A stretch of 64,000 bases of DNA from Eurosta solidaginis (GCF_040869045.1 NC_090323.1:260900392-260964391); one strand, 5' to 3'; shown: positions 10,641-22,449, numbered from the stretch's first letter. Notes: generated by a model not told the origin, from the sequence alone. Translations and numbers: made by a program.

Positions 10641-12754
10641 TACTTTAGCACTCCCTCATAACCAGGCCTATGTTGAAAACATACAGGGCGGTTATAGCCT
10701 TTCTAGAATAAGCGGCGGAGCGTTAAAACATTGCGACAAGTCTAGGATGGCTCAAGTTTTATAGCCGGAGGATCGACGGCTTCATTCGTTGGCGCAGGTC
10801 GACAAAGTCTACATCAACCTCATCAGTTCATTCCGTGTACATCAGTATCCGGGATAGTCCATCAATTTTTTTCTTGTACGAGTTCCAAATGAATAAACCA
10901 ACGACCTTCGAGTTTTTTTTTGTCCTCACGGCAATAATATATCGGCTTCATAGGTTGTATCGAGCACATCGGAGATCGAAGTGGGAGTGAAAAGGAAAAT
11001 AGGTGGAATATGGTAGATGGATGAAGAATAGGAGTAGGGAAGAACGCGGAAGAGAGAGCGGTTAGAAATCGCTTACAATATAGTATGACTGCCAAAGTTC
11101 GGTCGAACCGAGGTTAACCAGTTCCGGCAGTAGCTATTGAGAAAGCCTATCCAGAAACTTCCTTATTTTTTCGAAATCTTAGAGGAAGAACTTGTATGCT
11201 ACCACAAATTTTAGCAGACAGGAAACTCACTTGTTGTTTGCACCAACTAACAGGCTTGAAACGGCATTATCAAGAACGTTTTGCTAACAACATGCTATTC
11301 ATACTTGAAGCATCTCGCTTATGAATTGTAAGTACATAAATATTGTAAATATATACATGTGTAAGATTACATATAAAACCAATGAGGTTGTAGCCTGTCA
11401 TTAGATGCACTGATATGCGGCTGCTGTGCACAAACTTATATTCTAGAATAGCTAAAGTACAGCATGAGACAGCAGCCAGTGAATATTTGGGGCAAGGAGC
11501 AAGCGACGGATAAACAAAGGGTGTAGCTGAAGATTCCTTTTGATTAAATGCCGATTATGGCATTATAGAAAAGCAGGAGCTGCTGTACATTGATTAAACA
11601 ACAAGGAGTCAATTTACAGGCTTACATGCAATATAAACTTCGAATCTAAACAGCTAATCGAACATGTTTGTACACATGTATGAATGTATATATGGTTGTA
11701 TGTATTTATGTTTGCCGCCATAAGAGCTGTACAAATTTATTGGCTTGTCGACAGGTGATTTGATTTATGATTTTCTAGCACGATCATCGATCGATCGCAC
11801 TTACACACACAGAGCATAAATGACCAAGGTTGTATATAGGACCCTGTGGCCAGATGTGCGTATGAAAGGCAAACTTTAAGAAACAATTAGCTATCGCACA
11901 GTACTTAGTAGTAGACTGGTCAGTTTATACTCACAATACTGAAAGATCATGATCACGCCTAGACAGCGAATGAAATTGCCTTGCTCCATTCACATACAGT
12001 GTTGCTCAGAATTATAGCAGCCCGTGTCTTTTAATCGATTTTCAAAGCGCTTTCCGTTGAGCTGATGTCTGAAACTTGGAACAGAGTATAAAGCCCATTG
12101 TTAATATAGCACAAAAGCAAAAAAGTATGTGAGTTGACGTATTGCTCTAGATCTATGGAGTATTCGTGCCGAATTGAGGAATTTTGGAGCCACTGGAAAA
12201 TTTGAACATACATAGTTTCGAAACGTATGAAAATGTAATATTTTGGAGAAAAATCTCACCTTGTAGCGCACGAATGAAAAACTTTGAAAAATTTGAACCA
12301 AATTAGGAAATCTGGCGATCGATTTTAAAGTGACTTACCGATGAGATTGACTGTTGAAACATTTTGAATTAACTTCAAGGTGAGCTATGTCTTGAACCTA
12401 AGGACATGGTGGAAAACATGATGGCTATGCAATGTGAAGATACATAAGATGCCGCTCTGATTGATTAATTGAAAACAAAAGTTTGGCAAAATAAAAAAGT
12501 GCAGGAAAAACGTATATCCCTGGACCATTTTCAGGAACACCTGAGGATCGTTTCTAAACCTATAAGGCTCTGTCGGCGCTGTGACATGGCGGATGAAGGC
12601 GATGCCATCGGCCGTAAAAGAGGAAAGCATTTTGTCATCAAAAGTAAAATTTACTGAGAGCTCTAGACATTTACGAAGCGAAGTGAAGAAATGAGACTTA
12701 AGGTCACAGTGCTTACCTCAAAAGCGATTTATATTATTATATTATATTACTACT
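10641..12754. other. Noncoding stretch; possible Tc1-like end at 11997
   Basis: No gene is supported. A purine-rich tract lies at about 10965-11065. At 11995 a TA is followed by CAGTGTTGCTCAGAATTATA, which resembles the terminal repeat of Tc1-type transposons, but no matching inverse end was found within 800 bases, so only one end may survive. A 62-codon frame at 12469-12657 follows and is not recognised. Confidence 0.3.
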
Positions 12755-13332
12755 AGAAGACCCGGCAGACGTTGTCCTGCCCTAAATTTGGCCAATCTGC
12801 ATACATTTTAATAAGCTTTTGCCATCTGACTCTGCCCTCCCCCCTCTTCACTTTTTCCTAATCCGTTTATTCACTCCTCCCTCGTCTTTTTCGCTTCATC
12901 TATCTCCATCTTCGTCTCATTCTATCTCTTTCTCAATCTCCTTCACCTTCTCTCTTTTCTCTTGTCTCAATTTCTTCTCATTCTTTTGCATCCCTTATTG
13001 CCTGTCCCAGAAGGAGGTATGTATTTTATTCCAGTCCCAGTCCCAGTCCCACTCCGAGTCTCAGTTCCAGTCCTAGTTCTAATCCCAGTCCCAGTCCGTC
13101 TCTGGATAATATATTACTCTGTACTAAAGCACGCATCAACAGCTTTCATTTGATATCCATATTCTATAAACACACTCTAGGGGTACCCGGGACTCGAGAC
13201 CCTAGAGACCTATCCTATATTTCAAGCTAGATCAAAATACACACGGGGTGCAAAACAAATTCAAAATCGGTTCAGTAGTTTAGGAGTCCATTGGCCTCAA
13301 TTGTGTGACACGTGTTTTTTTATATATTAAGA
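12755..13332 (+). repeat. Unclassified interspersed repeat with pyrimidine tract and (CAGTCC)n core
   Basis: The unit starts CTAGAAGACCCGGCAGACG, which can fold through GGCAG...CTGCC. It passes through about 180 bases that are nearly all C and T. A CAGTCC/CCAGTC microsatellite follows (13030-13105). It then has a block CAACAGCTTTCATTTGATAT...CACACTCTAGGGGTACCC (13137-13184), a block AAAATCGGTTCAGTAGTTT, and ends GTGACACGTG...TATATTAAGAT. I remember similar ends and the CGGTTCAGTAGTTT core from widely dispersed insect repeats, but I cannot place it in a family. The CTTTCATTTGATA block is also found in the HINE tandem monomers of this window. Confidence 0.5.
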
Positions 13333-15624
13333 TTTCATAGATATGGAAGCTTTTCTCCCGAATACTCCGGCACCGTCCATGATTCCGAGCCATACAGGGC
13401 AGGTATGATTAGAGACTTGCGGTGGGATTTTTGTTTTTCGAGAGCAACTTTGCTTTTAAATTTTCAGATCAGACGAAAGAAATCTTTTTTCTTTTTGGTA
13501 AAAGTGATTCTGCGTTTGATTTGTGGGTTGACTTTTTTGCTGTTGATGTTGATCCTTACGGAGCTGATGGTGATGCTCGACTTCATTTGTCTAATTCTTA
13601 TAAGCTTGTATTATATGGTTTTAGTTCAATATAACTCAGACTATCTGGCATCACTGTTCGGTTAAACTTAAAACATACTTGTAACTTGTAAGCACTAATG
13701 TCAATCATTTTGGGGGTATGAAAGAAAAAAGAGAAATACAAGATTCATTCGATAGCAACCACAAAGAAAAGTAGTTGTCTTTCATACGGCTCCAACATAT
13801 TTATTCTCGTATATTTTAAACTATAGCAGGAGCTCACAGTCAAAAGTGACTCACTGTGATAATTTACCAGCGGTACGCAAAGACTGATAAATGTAATCCC
13901 AATGTCAAGTTAGATCGCAAAGTCGAAAGCGGCTCTCAGAGAGTAGGTCTGAGAGCCAAGCGGACTAATAATTAGGTGTGTTTCGCTATGCCGATGTGCA
14001 TTATATTTCGAGCTCTTTGTGAGGTGTTATATGGTGGAGACTGAATTTTTTCTACTGTGACCCCGAATACCCTTGCGCTTTGCAAGGCCACATTATCGTC
14101 ATGCCTTGCCCGGCCTTTCTCGTTATAGGTGGTGATGCGAATTATTGCCTTTACGGGGCATCACCCAAGCGGTCGTCGGTGTCATACATACACTCAAATT
14201 AAAGTGCTTAGAACTCTTTTCAACATCAAAAAAATGAGATCTCGTCCGAGACTTGTTGGCACGTCTTTTCATTGGTTGGTGTTTTGTGGCGTATCCCAAA
14301 CCCAGTTCACAACGCGGATAGCGGATTAGGATTTTAGTTGACCTAAGGATAAGCATTACTTACCGCGCCTATATTCTAAGTCCCATAACCCACCTTTTAT
14401 TGCACAGCACTATTTTTACTACCTCCGCCATCAACTCGTTCTCCGCCCATTGTTATGCTTATGCTAGAAATATTTACCTATCGACGCTTTGCAGTTTGGC
14501 AGCTCAGCAGCTCATACATTCAAGTTTATTGTCGATCTTGCCAGGTAAGATCACAAAGAAACATAAAACTAAGCATACTTTGACGCTGCCGCTGCTGCTC
14601 CTCCCCATACATGACCGCAATTGTTAGGGCTGGTTTTCTCTTTTTCATTGGCGTTTAATTATGAAAAATCACAAAATTGACAGTCTACACGAATTAAGCT
14701 GAATGTTATTAAAATACTGCTTCGCGATCGTAGTAGAAATGAACTGGACAGACAGACAGCACTGCAGCATATCGTCAGCAGCCTATTGGGAGGAGGTTCT
14801 TGTTTGTCTGTCTGTCTGTTTTGTGGATTTTTATTGGCAAAACTAGTTGAAATTAATGGCTGCCGTAACAGGAGATGATCGAATGAAAAGCCGATGGCCG
14901 ATGGACGAGTGGGTTGGCAGAAATAGTTGAAAGGTTGTGGGAAACTGATGATTTTATGAGGAGGAATAAATAAAGAAAATAAAGATTGATAAAAAAAGTG
15001 AGCACACACTGCATATCAAAGCCGTCTGTTTGTTTCTTGGCTGTAAGTTTTGTCTGTCCGTGTGGCTTTTATTTTGTTCTAAGCTCGTTTGGTATTGGAT
15101 AATGGTTTCTGTTTTGCGGGTTTACGTATTGTTATTCTAGACGAAATGCACCAAAATGTCATGTCTGTTTGGTCCTTGCTATTGTTGTTGCAGTTTAATT
15201 CGCCTGTGCTTATCCTATGATTCGCGTGCTATGATTGTTTTTATCTTGCATGTTGTTATTGTTGTTGTTGTTTAGCAACATTTATTGGGTGGCGTTATTG
15301 GCGCCAACTGTTTGCACGTTCCAACGTCCATTGCGACGCGCCACCAATGCCGACCAACAATAAAATTTACAACAACTGACTGAAATTTCTGGTGACCATA
15401 ATTATTGTCATTGCGCTGCTACAACAATAAAGCCCAGTTGACATGGGAGTGGCAGGGGGAGGCTCATCCATTCGCAGCGTTCTGCTAAACACCTTTTTAG
15501 TGGCATTCTTGTGCAATTGCTATTTTCTGGCATTTGCACGCTATTTTGATGTTTCGAAAAAATGCCACAAATCTTACAAAACGATTTAAAATGTGTGTGT
15601 ATCCGAAGTTTTTACCGTGGCGAA
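13333..15624. other. Noncoding, mostly single-copy-looking DNA
   Basis: No gene is supported. A 117-codon open frame at 13312-13665 has no recognisable domain and begins in the repeat end. A GTCT tetranucleotide run lies at 14801-14822. The part 15000-15560 has the mixed composition with TTGTTG runs typical of unique dipteran noncoding DNA and might hold regulatory sequence, but nothing specific can be named. Confidence 0.3.
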
Positions 15625-16315
15625 GTTTTTATACCTTTCATGAACATGAAATGGTATATTAACTTTGGTCCGATGTTTGTAACGTTGAGAAATATAGAAG
15701 ATAGACTCACCATTAAGTACACCGAAATAATCAGGATGAAGAGCTGAATTGATTTAGCCATGTCCGTCTGTCTGTTTGTATGCAAAATAGTCCCTCAAGT
15801 TTTGAGATGTCTTGATAAAATTTGGTGAGCGGGTGTATTTGGGTGTCCGATTAGACATTTGTCGGAATCGGCCGGATCGGACCACTATAGCATATATCCT
15901 CCATACAACCGATTTTTCAGAAAAAAAGAGGATTTTTGTCATATCTTACTCAATTTAACAGATTGAAGCTTCAAACTTCACCATATAATTTCGTATATTG
16001 CACATATTGTTGCCTGACAAAATTGATGAGATCGGTCCTATATATAGTATATATCTAAATCTCAAATTTCAACGAATGCTTACGTATATAGCATATATTG
16101 TTGTCTGAAAAAATCATAGAGATCGGTGGTATATATATTATATACCCCATATAAACTGTCATCTTTGCCCCTTTTTACGGCTAGAAGCTTCAAAATTCGT
16201 CAAATAGTTACGTTTGCGTCATATATTGTTGAAATACGTGATTCGTAGTCATAGTTTTTACACGCAGACCACAAAAAACCTGAAACTTTGCATCCTCACA
16301 CAAAGTACCTACCTA

Positions 16316-19300
16316 TTTTTATACTCAGTTGAGCAGAGCTCACAGAGTATATTAACTTTGATTGGATAACGGTTGGTTGTACAGGTATAAAGGAATCGAG
16401 ATAGATATAGACTTCCATATATCAAAATCATCAGTATCGAAAAAAAATTTGATTGAGCCATGTCCGTCCGTCCGTCCGTCCGTCCGTCTGTCCGTTAACA
16501 CGATAACTTGAGTAAATTTTGAGGTATCTTGATGAAATTTGGTATGTATATTCCTGGGCACTCATCTCAGATCGCTATTTAAAATGAACGATATCGGACT
16601 ATAACCACGTCCACTTTTTCGATATCGAAAATTTCGAAAAACCGAAAAAATGCGATAATTCATTGCCAAAGGCGGTTAAAGCGATGAAACTTGGTAGATG
16701 GGTTGACGCTATGACGCAGAATAGAAAATTAGTAAGATTTTTGACAATGGGCGTGGCACCGCCCACTTTTACAAGAAGGTAATTTAAAAGTTTTGCAAGC
16801 TGTAATTTGGCAGTCGTTGAAGATATCATGATGAAATTTGGCAGGAACGTTACTACTATTACTATATATGTGCTAAATAAAAATTAGCAAAATTGGATGA
16901 AGAACACGATCACTTTTTAAAAAAAAAATTTTTTTAATTCAAATTTTAACAAAAAATTTAATATCTTTACTGTATATAAGTAAATTAAGTCAAAATTCAA
17001 CTCCAGTAATGATATGATGCAACAAAATACAAAAATAAAAGAAAATTTCAAAATGGGCGTGGCTCCGCCTATTTTCATTTAGTTTGTCTAGAATACTTTT
17101 AATGCCATAAGTGGAACAAAAATTTACCAATCCTTCTCAAATTTGGTAGGGGCATAGATTCTATGACGGTAACTGTTCTCTGTGAAAACGGGCGAAATCG
17201 GTGGAAGACACGCCCAGTTTTTATACACAGTCCACCGTCTGTCCTTCCGCTCGGCCGTTAACACAATAACTTGAGCAAAAACCGATATATCTTTACTAAA
17301 CTTAGCCCACGTACTTATCTGAACTCACTTTATCTTGGTATAAAAAATGGCCGAAATCCGACCATAACCACGCCCACTTTATCGATATCGAAAATTACGA
17401 AAAATAAAAAAAATGCCATAATTCTATACCAAATACGAAAAAAGGGATGAAACATTGTAACTGGATTGGTTTATTGACGCAAAATATAACTTTGGAAAAA
17501 ACTTTGTAAAATGGGTGTGACACCTCCCATATTAGGTAGAAGAAAATGAAAAAGTTCTATAAGGCGAAATCAACAGCCCTTGGAATCTTGGCAGGAATAC
17601 TGTTAGTGGTATTGCATATATAAATAAATTAGCCGTACCCGACAGATGATTTTCTGGATCACCTGGTCCACATTTTGGTCGATATCGCGAGAACGCCTTC
17701 ACATATACATCTAAGGGCCACTCGCTTTTAAAACCCTCATTAATACCTTTAATTTGATATCCATATCGTACAATACAGTCACCCCTGGCCCACCCTAATG
17801 GCGATATCTCGAAAAGGCGTCCACCTATAGACCTAATGCCCACTCCCTCTTAAAATGCTCAGTAACACCTTTCGTTTGATACCCATATCGTACAAACATT
17901 CTAGAGTCACCCCTGGCCCACCCTAATGGCGATATCTCGAAAAGGCGTCCACCTATAGACCTAATGTCCACTCCCTCTTAAAATGCTCAGTAACACCTTT
18001 CGTTTGATACCCATATCGTACAAACATTCTAGAGTCACCCCTGGCCCACCCTAATGGCGATATCTCGAAAAGGCGTCCACCTATAGACCTAATGCCCACT
18101 CCCTCTTAAAATGCTCAGTAACACCTTTCGTTTGATACCCATATCGTACAAACATTCTAGAGTCACCCCTGGCCCACCCTAATGGCGATATCTCGAAAAG
18201 GCGTCCACCTATAGACCTAATGCCCACTCCCTCTTAAAATGCTCAGTAACACCTTTCGTTTGATACCCATATCGTACAAACATTCTAGAGTCACCCTTGG
18301 TCCACCTTTATGGCGATATCTCGAAAAGGCGTCCACCTATAGAACTAAGGATTACTCCCTTTTAAAATACTCATTACCACCTTTCATTTGATACCCATAT
18401 CGTACAAACACATTCTAGAGTCACCCCTGGCCCACCCTAATGGCGATATCTCGAAAAGGCGTCCACCTATAGACCTAATGTCCACTCCCTCTTAAAATGC
18501 TCAGTAACACCTTTCGTTTGATACCCATATCGTACAAACATTCTAGAGTCACCCCTGGCCCACCCTAATGGCGATATCTCGAAAAGGCGTCCACCTATAG
18601 ACCTAATGCCCACTCCCTCTTAAAATGCTCAGTAACACCTTTCGTTTGATACCCATATCGTACAAACATATTCTAGAGTCACCCCTGGCCCACCCTAATG
18701 ACGATATCTCGAAAAGGCGTCCACCTATAGACCTCATGCCCACTCCCTCTTAAAATGCTCAGTAACACCTTTCGTTTGATACCCATATCATACAAACATT
18801 CTAGAGTCACCCTTGGTCCACCTTTATGGCGATATCTCGAAAAGGCGTCCACCTATAGAACTAAGGATTACTACCTTTTAAAATACTCATTACCATCTTT
18901 CATTTGATACCCATATCATACAAACACATTCTAGAGTCACCCTGGCCCACCCTAATGGCGACATTTCGAAAAGGAGTCCACCTATAGACCTAATGCCCAC
19001 TCCCTCTTAAAATGCTCAGTAACACTTTTCGTTTGATACCCATATCGTACAAACATTCTAGAGTCACCCCTGGCCCACCCTAATGGCGATATCTCGAAAA
19101 GGCGTCCACCTATAGACCTAATGCCCACTCCCTCTTAAATGCTCAGTAACACCTTTCATTTGATTCCCATATCGTACAAACACATTCTAGAGACACCCCT
19201 GGTCCACCTTTATGGCGATATCTCGAAACGGCGTCCACCTATGGAACTAAGGATCACTCCTTTTCAAAATACTCATTAGCAGCTTTCATTTGATACCCAT

Positions 19301-19691
19301 ATCGTACAAACATATTCTAGAGTCACCCCTGGTCCACCTTTATGGCGATTTCTCGAAAAGGCGTTCACCTATAGAACTAAAGCCCATTCCCTTTTAAAAT
19401 ACTCATTACCACCTTTCATTTGATACCCATATCGTACAAACAAATTCTAGAGTCAGCCCTGGTCCACCTTTATGGCGATATCCCTAAATGGCGTCCATCC
19501 ATAGAACTATGGCCTACTCTCTCTTAAAATACTCTTTAATACCTTCCTTTTGATACACATGTCATACAACCACATTCCAGGGTTACCCTAGGTTCATTTT
19601 CTACATGGTGATTTTCCTTATTTTGTCTCCATAGCTCTCAACTGAGTATGTAATGTTCGGTTACACCCGAACTTAGCATTCCTTACTTGTT
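16316..19691 (+). mobile_element. HINE/DINE-1-like element, family A copy 1, nested
   Basis: The left end has ATACTCAGTTGAG (16321-16333), and the right end has its perfect inverse CTCAACTGAGTAT (19637-19649). A hairpin GTTCGG-TTACA-CCCGAAC follows (19655-19672), then TTAGCATTCCTTACTTG. After the left end comes a (GTCC)n microsatellite (16463-16492), then about 1.1 kb in which GGGCGTGG/CCACGCCC blocks recur, then the 128-bp tandem array and the 3' end. This order (sub-terminal repeats, microsatellite, CCACGCCCAC blocks, tandem repeats, hairpin) is that of DINE-1/INE-1 in Drosophila. It is noncoding; the open frames inside are chance. The copy at 48486-51808 is nearly identical. Confidence 0.8.
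17660..19612 (+). repeat. Tandem array, ~128-bp unit, about 15 copies
   Basis: The marker GCGATATCTCG recurs at about 17801, 17929, 18057, 18185, 18313, 18443, 18571, 18701, 18829, 18958, 19086, 19214, 19344 and 19473, with a degenerate first unit near 17678, so the spacing is 128-130 bases. Two unit types exist. Type 1 reads GGCCCACCCTAATGGCG. Type 2 reads GGTCCACCTTTATGGCG followed by AACTAAGGATTACT. Type 1 fills the middle and is almost invariant; type 2 lies at both edges and at 18313 and 18829. The array is internal to the HINE and not a centromeric satellite or CRISPR. Confidence 0.92.
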
Positions 19692-19867
19692 TATTTTATA
19701 TTTATCTTAAAAATCGTTTAGGTATGTAGATCTGTTCACTATATATTTCTTATCTTATACATCCGATTATTTGGAGATTACGAACGGGATAAGATTATTG
19801 TTCAGCCCCATTCATGAAAGGTATGAAGTCTTCAGCACAGCCGAAGACAGTCCCGTCCTTACTTGTT

Positions 19868-20096
19868 TTCTTTTAATATTACAAAAAAAGTTCAAACGCC
19901 AATTAACACCATAAATAAGGCAAGAAAAAAGCTAAGCCACTAAATTGATGCCCTCTGTAAAATCAAGAGTTCGAACTCCAGGACCACGATGAATATCCTA
20001 TTTTATTGTTCTGGCTTTTATGGAGCTGGTGAGTACCAAGTACTCGTGTAGTTCGATGTGCAAAGGTACAGGTCTACGTCTACAAAACTAAAGTTT
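19868..20096. other. Short noncoding spacer
   Basis: Separates the outer HINE from the piggyBac relic. It contains GAGTTCGAACTCC (about 19968), which looks like a tRNA B box, but no cloverleaf can be built around it. Confidence 0.3.
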
Positions 20097-21546
20097 TTAA
20101 CCCTCCGTTGTGTGATGTGACCTACGCAAGCCATTTCGATTTTTAGAGTGTTATATCTTTTTGTTTCGTTAATTTTTCAAACAACGGCGCCAATATACCA
20201 TACAGGTCTGTTAGCTGAAGCTTCTGAAAATTTTATAACCATTTCTAGCGAAGTGATTATGAAAAAAATATATTTTACACAAAAACTTCATATGCTAGGG
20301 TAATGGCCTGCACAGGCCATCACTGCAATTTTGGTGTAGTCATGTACTGTACTTATCGACAGTTTTACTAGATTTAGTAAAAAAAAAGCACGAGAACAGG
20401 CGCCAGATATCTGCAGTTATGTTAGAGTTGAATTTGGTTGCAAATTTTCGTTGTGTATGATTGATTTCGCTTTTGGAAGTGCTGAGCAAATTTACTGCAG
20501 CAGAGGATGATATAGATAATCCGTATGTCACCGACGAAGATGATGATGAGGATTATGTTCCTGTTGATGACGGAGAGGTGCCTGATATCGAGAATGAACT
20601 TGAGGTCAAAGAAGAATTGCCTAAAAACGAAGACATTTATGACGTTGGATGGGATGAAGTAATCGAAAAAGAGCCTAGTGTCTCAAATCTTGCCAGTGGA
20701 GTGAATCGATTACTAGGTGAAAAAGAGCAATATAACGAGTGCAAGATTGACAATATGTTTTGGAAAAAAGAACCGCCAGCACATAGAGCACGCCATTGGA
20801 ACCTGTTTAACAGTACCCGCACCAGACCAGTGGGACCTGCTCATAGATTTCTCCCGATGGCAGTGTCTATTTTTGGTGACATAATGTCACCTGAAATAGT
20901 GGATGTAATTGTGCGTCAGACGAATTGGAAAGCAGTAGAGGTGATGAAGGTGTGGAATAAGACCAATCCAACATGTAAGCCAAAAGAGTGGAAGCCCAAT
21001 GACGAAATGGAAATGTATGCTTGGTTTGGGTTGCTATTATTTTCCGGTGTGCTCCACTGTAATAATATGCAAGTAATGGGTCTATGACATTCTCGGCATT
21101 TGATATTTATAATGCAACGTTAGATCGATTCAAAATGTTGCTTTGGTTTGTTCGTTTTGATGGAGCTAACACTCGTACTGAACGTATGCTGTTGAGTAAA
21201 TCTGCACCAATTGACGACATTTTGACTATGACGAATCACAATCTTCAAGAAGCATATACCCCTAACGCAGCAATAACAGTAGATGAGCAGCTATTTCCTT
21301 ACCGTAGGCGAACTAGGTTTACGCAGCATATTCCGTCTAAGCCGGCAAAGTACGGAATAAAAATTTGGTGGGTCTGCGATTCTTCAACAAACTTCTGTTT
21401 TTTTTTTTTTTTAGTATTATACTTATATGATTACAGACATAATTTTCACACCACCCTATAAACAAAGCACGTTTTCTCATAGGTGGCCTGGCCAGGCCAA
21501 TTTAAACAACAAAAGGATATAGAACTTTCACACAACGGACGGTTAA
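20097..21546 (+). mobile_element. piggyBac-family DNA transposon relic with TTAA target duplication
   Basis: TTAA lies on both sides (20097-20100 and 21543-21546). The left end begins CCCTCCGTTGTGTGA, and the inverse of the right end reads CCGTCCGTTGTGTGA, a 14/15 match. Inside each end is a palindromic motif: TGGCCTGCACAGGCCA at about 20304-20319 (imperfect) and TGGCCTGGCCAGGCCA at about 21484-21499 (a perfect 16-base palindrome). These may be sub-terminal transposase sites. The element is about 1.44 kb, shorter than a complete piggyBac (usually about 2.4 kb or more), because the last part of the transposase has been deleted at a poly-T run near 21397-21412. Confidence 0.9.
20461..21461 (+). 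pseudogene. piggyBac-type transposase, N-terminal two-thirds, frameshifted and truncated
   Basis: The first open stretch (20461-21087, about 208 residues) has an acidic N-terminus (DEDDDEDYVPVDDGE) and then WNLFNSTRTRPVGPAHRFLP and MYAWFGLLLFSGVLHCNN, which match the start of the DDE_Tnp_1_7 domain. A frameshift near 21084 leads to the second stretch (to about 21380), with FKMLLWFVRFD and ITVDEQLFPYRRRTRF. It ends near KPAKYGIKIWWVCDS. The Asp in VDEQL corresponds to the first catalytic Asp of piggyBac transposase (D268 in the moth enzyme). The two later catalytic Asps and the C-terminal Cys-rich domain are gone. No convincing ATG is in frame; the predicted start at 20461 is TTG after a TGA. 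Inactive. Confidence 0.85.
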
Positions 21547-22115
21547 GCTCATTAGAGCTCACCTAGGGGTTGAAGGTTAACCACAACACACATAACTTTG
21601 GCAGACACAAATAGTTTCCGCATTTTTTAGAAGAAGCTCCTTATCGACAACAACCGATACCGAGAAGTTAATGCTTTATACCGATCGTCGTCGAGTCATC
21701 GGTTGGTTTCTTTTCGGTTTGTTACTGCCGGGTTACATACGTACGTGTCATCGTTTTTATATTTTTATCGGTAACTGTTTCATAACAAACCGTTGCGTCT
21801 TCGCCTACAAATCAATAACACGATAACAAGTAGGCAATGCTCCGCTAACAAATAGATATTTTTGTAACATTTGGACAACTTTTCGATAACTCGTCTATAT
21901 CTCGTGGATAAAACATCTATAAGAAATCGATAACTCGATGATAAGAAATTGATACACCATTAACATTTCTTATATTTCTTTTCTTCTCCTCTCTTCTTAT
22001 TTTATTTTTTCCTCTCCCTTGCTTTTCATTACCTTGCTTTCCTTTCCTTCTTCCTTACTTTCTTTGTCTTGTCCTTTCTTGATTTTCTGTCTGTTCTCAT
22101 ATTACGCCACATTGT
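21547..22115. other. Noncoding: degenerate ATCGATAA-type repeats and a pyrimidine tract
   Basis: The part 21640-21970 repeats short motifs such as CGATAAC, TCGATAACTCG and ATCGGT. Their inverse (TTATCGA) dominates 52230-52540, so the two may be decayed copies of one repeat in opposite orientation. The part 21965-22085 is almost all C and T on the plus strand. Confidence 0.4.
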
Positions 22116-22238
22116 CTCCTCAGCAGGCATGCTTAACCAACGAACCGATATCATTTCGTTACGATAATCAACGTTAATAAACGAAACAAAGTCATTTCGT
22201 TGATATCGGTTCGTTGGTTAAGCATGCCTGCTCCTCAG
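22116..22238. mobile_element. 107-bp snap-back hAT-type MITE with perfect 8-bp target duplication
   Basis: The 8-base direct repeat CTCCTCAG stands at 22116-22123 and 22231-22238. Between them (22124-22230) the ends are perfect 30-base inverted repeats starting CAGGCATGCTTAACCAACGA. The central 47 bases contain further inverted pieces (AACGTT, TTTCGT/ACGAAA), so almost the whole element can fold as one hairpin. An 8-bp duplication and a CAGG start are characteristic of hAT transposons. It is noncoding, and the lack of arm divergence suggests a recent insertion. Confidence 0.9.
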
Positions 22239-22449
22239 TATGGTTGGCACTTTGCGGATGGTGTGAGGGCTTAGCCGCACTCCCTAGTGACCGACTATGT
22301 GCAGTTTAAGAGCTGGCATCAACGCCGCATACGAGGGCAGAGGGTTTTCGGTGTCCAAGAATTGTCCAACGCCTGGGAGCAGTGAGCGACCCAGCGGACC
22401 TGGGTGTTACAACTTGAACGAGGAGGAAACGGCCTCGTAAGCGTATTGG
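22239..22449. other. Short noncoding spacer between the hAT MITE and SINE A copy 3
   Basis: About 210 bases without recognised repeat or ORF of note. Confidence 0.3.

Larger units (their letters stand above)
15625..19867 (+). mobile_element. Outer HINE/Helentron-like element (family E), split by a second HINE
   Basis: The left part (15625-16315) begins TTTTTATACCTTTCATGAAC and the right part (about 19692-19867) ends with TTCATGAAAGGTAT, a perfect inverse of ATACCTTTCATGAA at the start. These are sub-terminal inverted repeats. The right end then has a hairpin GTCTTC...GAAGAC (19828-19848) and the terminus CCGTCCTTACTTGTTT. Sub-terminal inverted repeats, a 3' hairpin and an early CATGTCCGTCTGTCTG block are hallmarks of DINE-1/HINE elements, the non-autonomous relatives of Helentron rolling-circle transposons. 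Family A (16316-19691) sits inside it, so this element is the older of the two. It has no coding capacity. Confidence 0.72.

Noticed and set aside
13312..13665. 117-codon frame downstream of the 12.8-kb repeat
   Set aside because: Hydrophobic low-complexity translation, begins within the repeat end, and a competing frame overlaps it; no motif.
17660..19612. CRISPR-like or centromeric satellite interpretation of the regular array
   Set aside because: Units are 128 bp without unique spacers, sit inside a HINE element with defined ends, and recur in the other HINE copies.
19955..20015. tRNA-like sequence with GTTCGAACTCC
   Set aside because: No acceptor or anticodon stem can be paired around the B-box-like word; at most an old SINE head.
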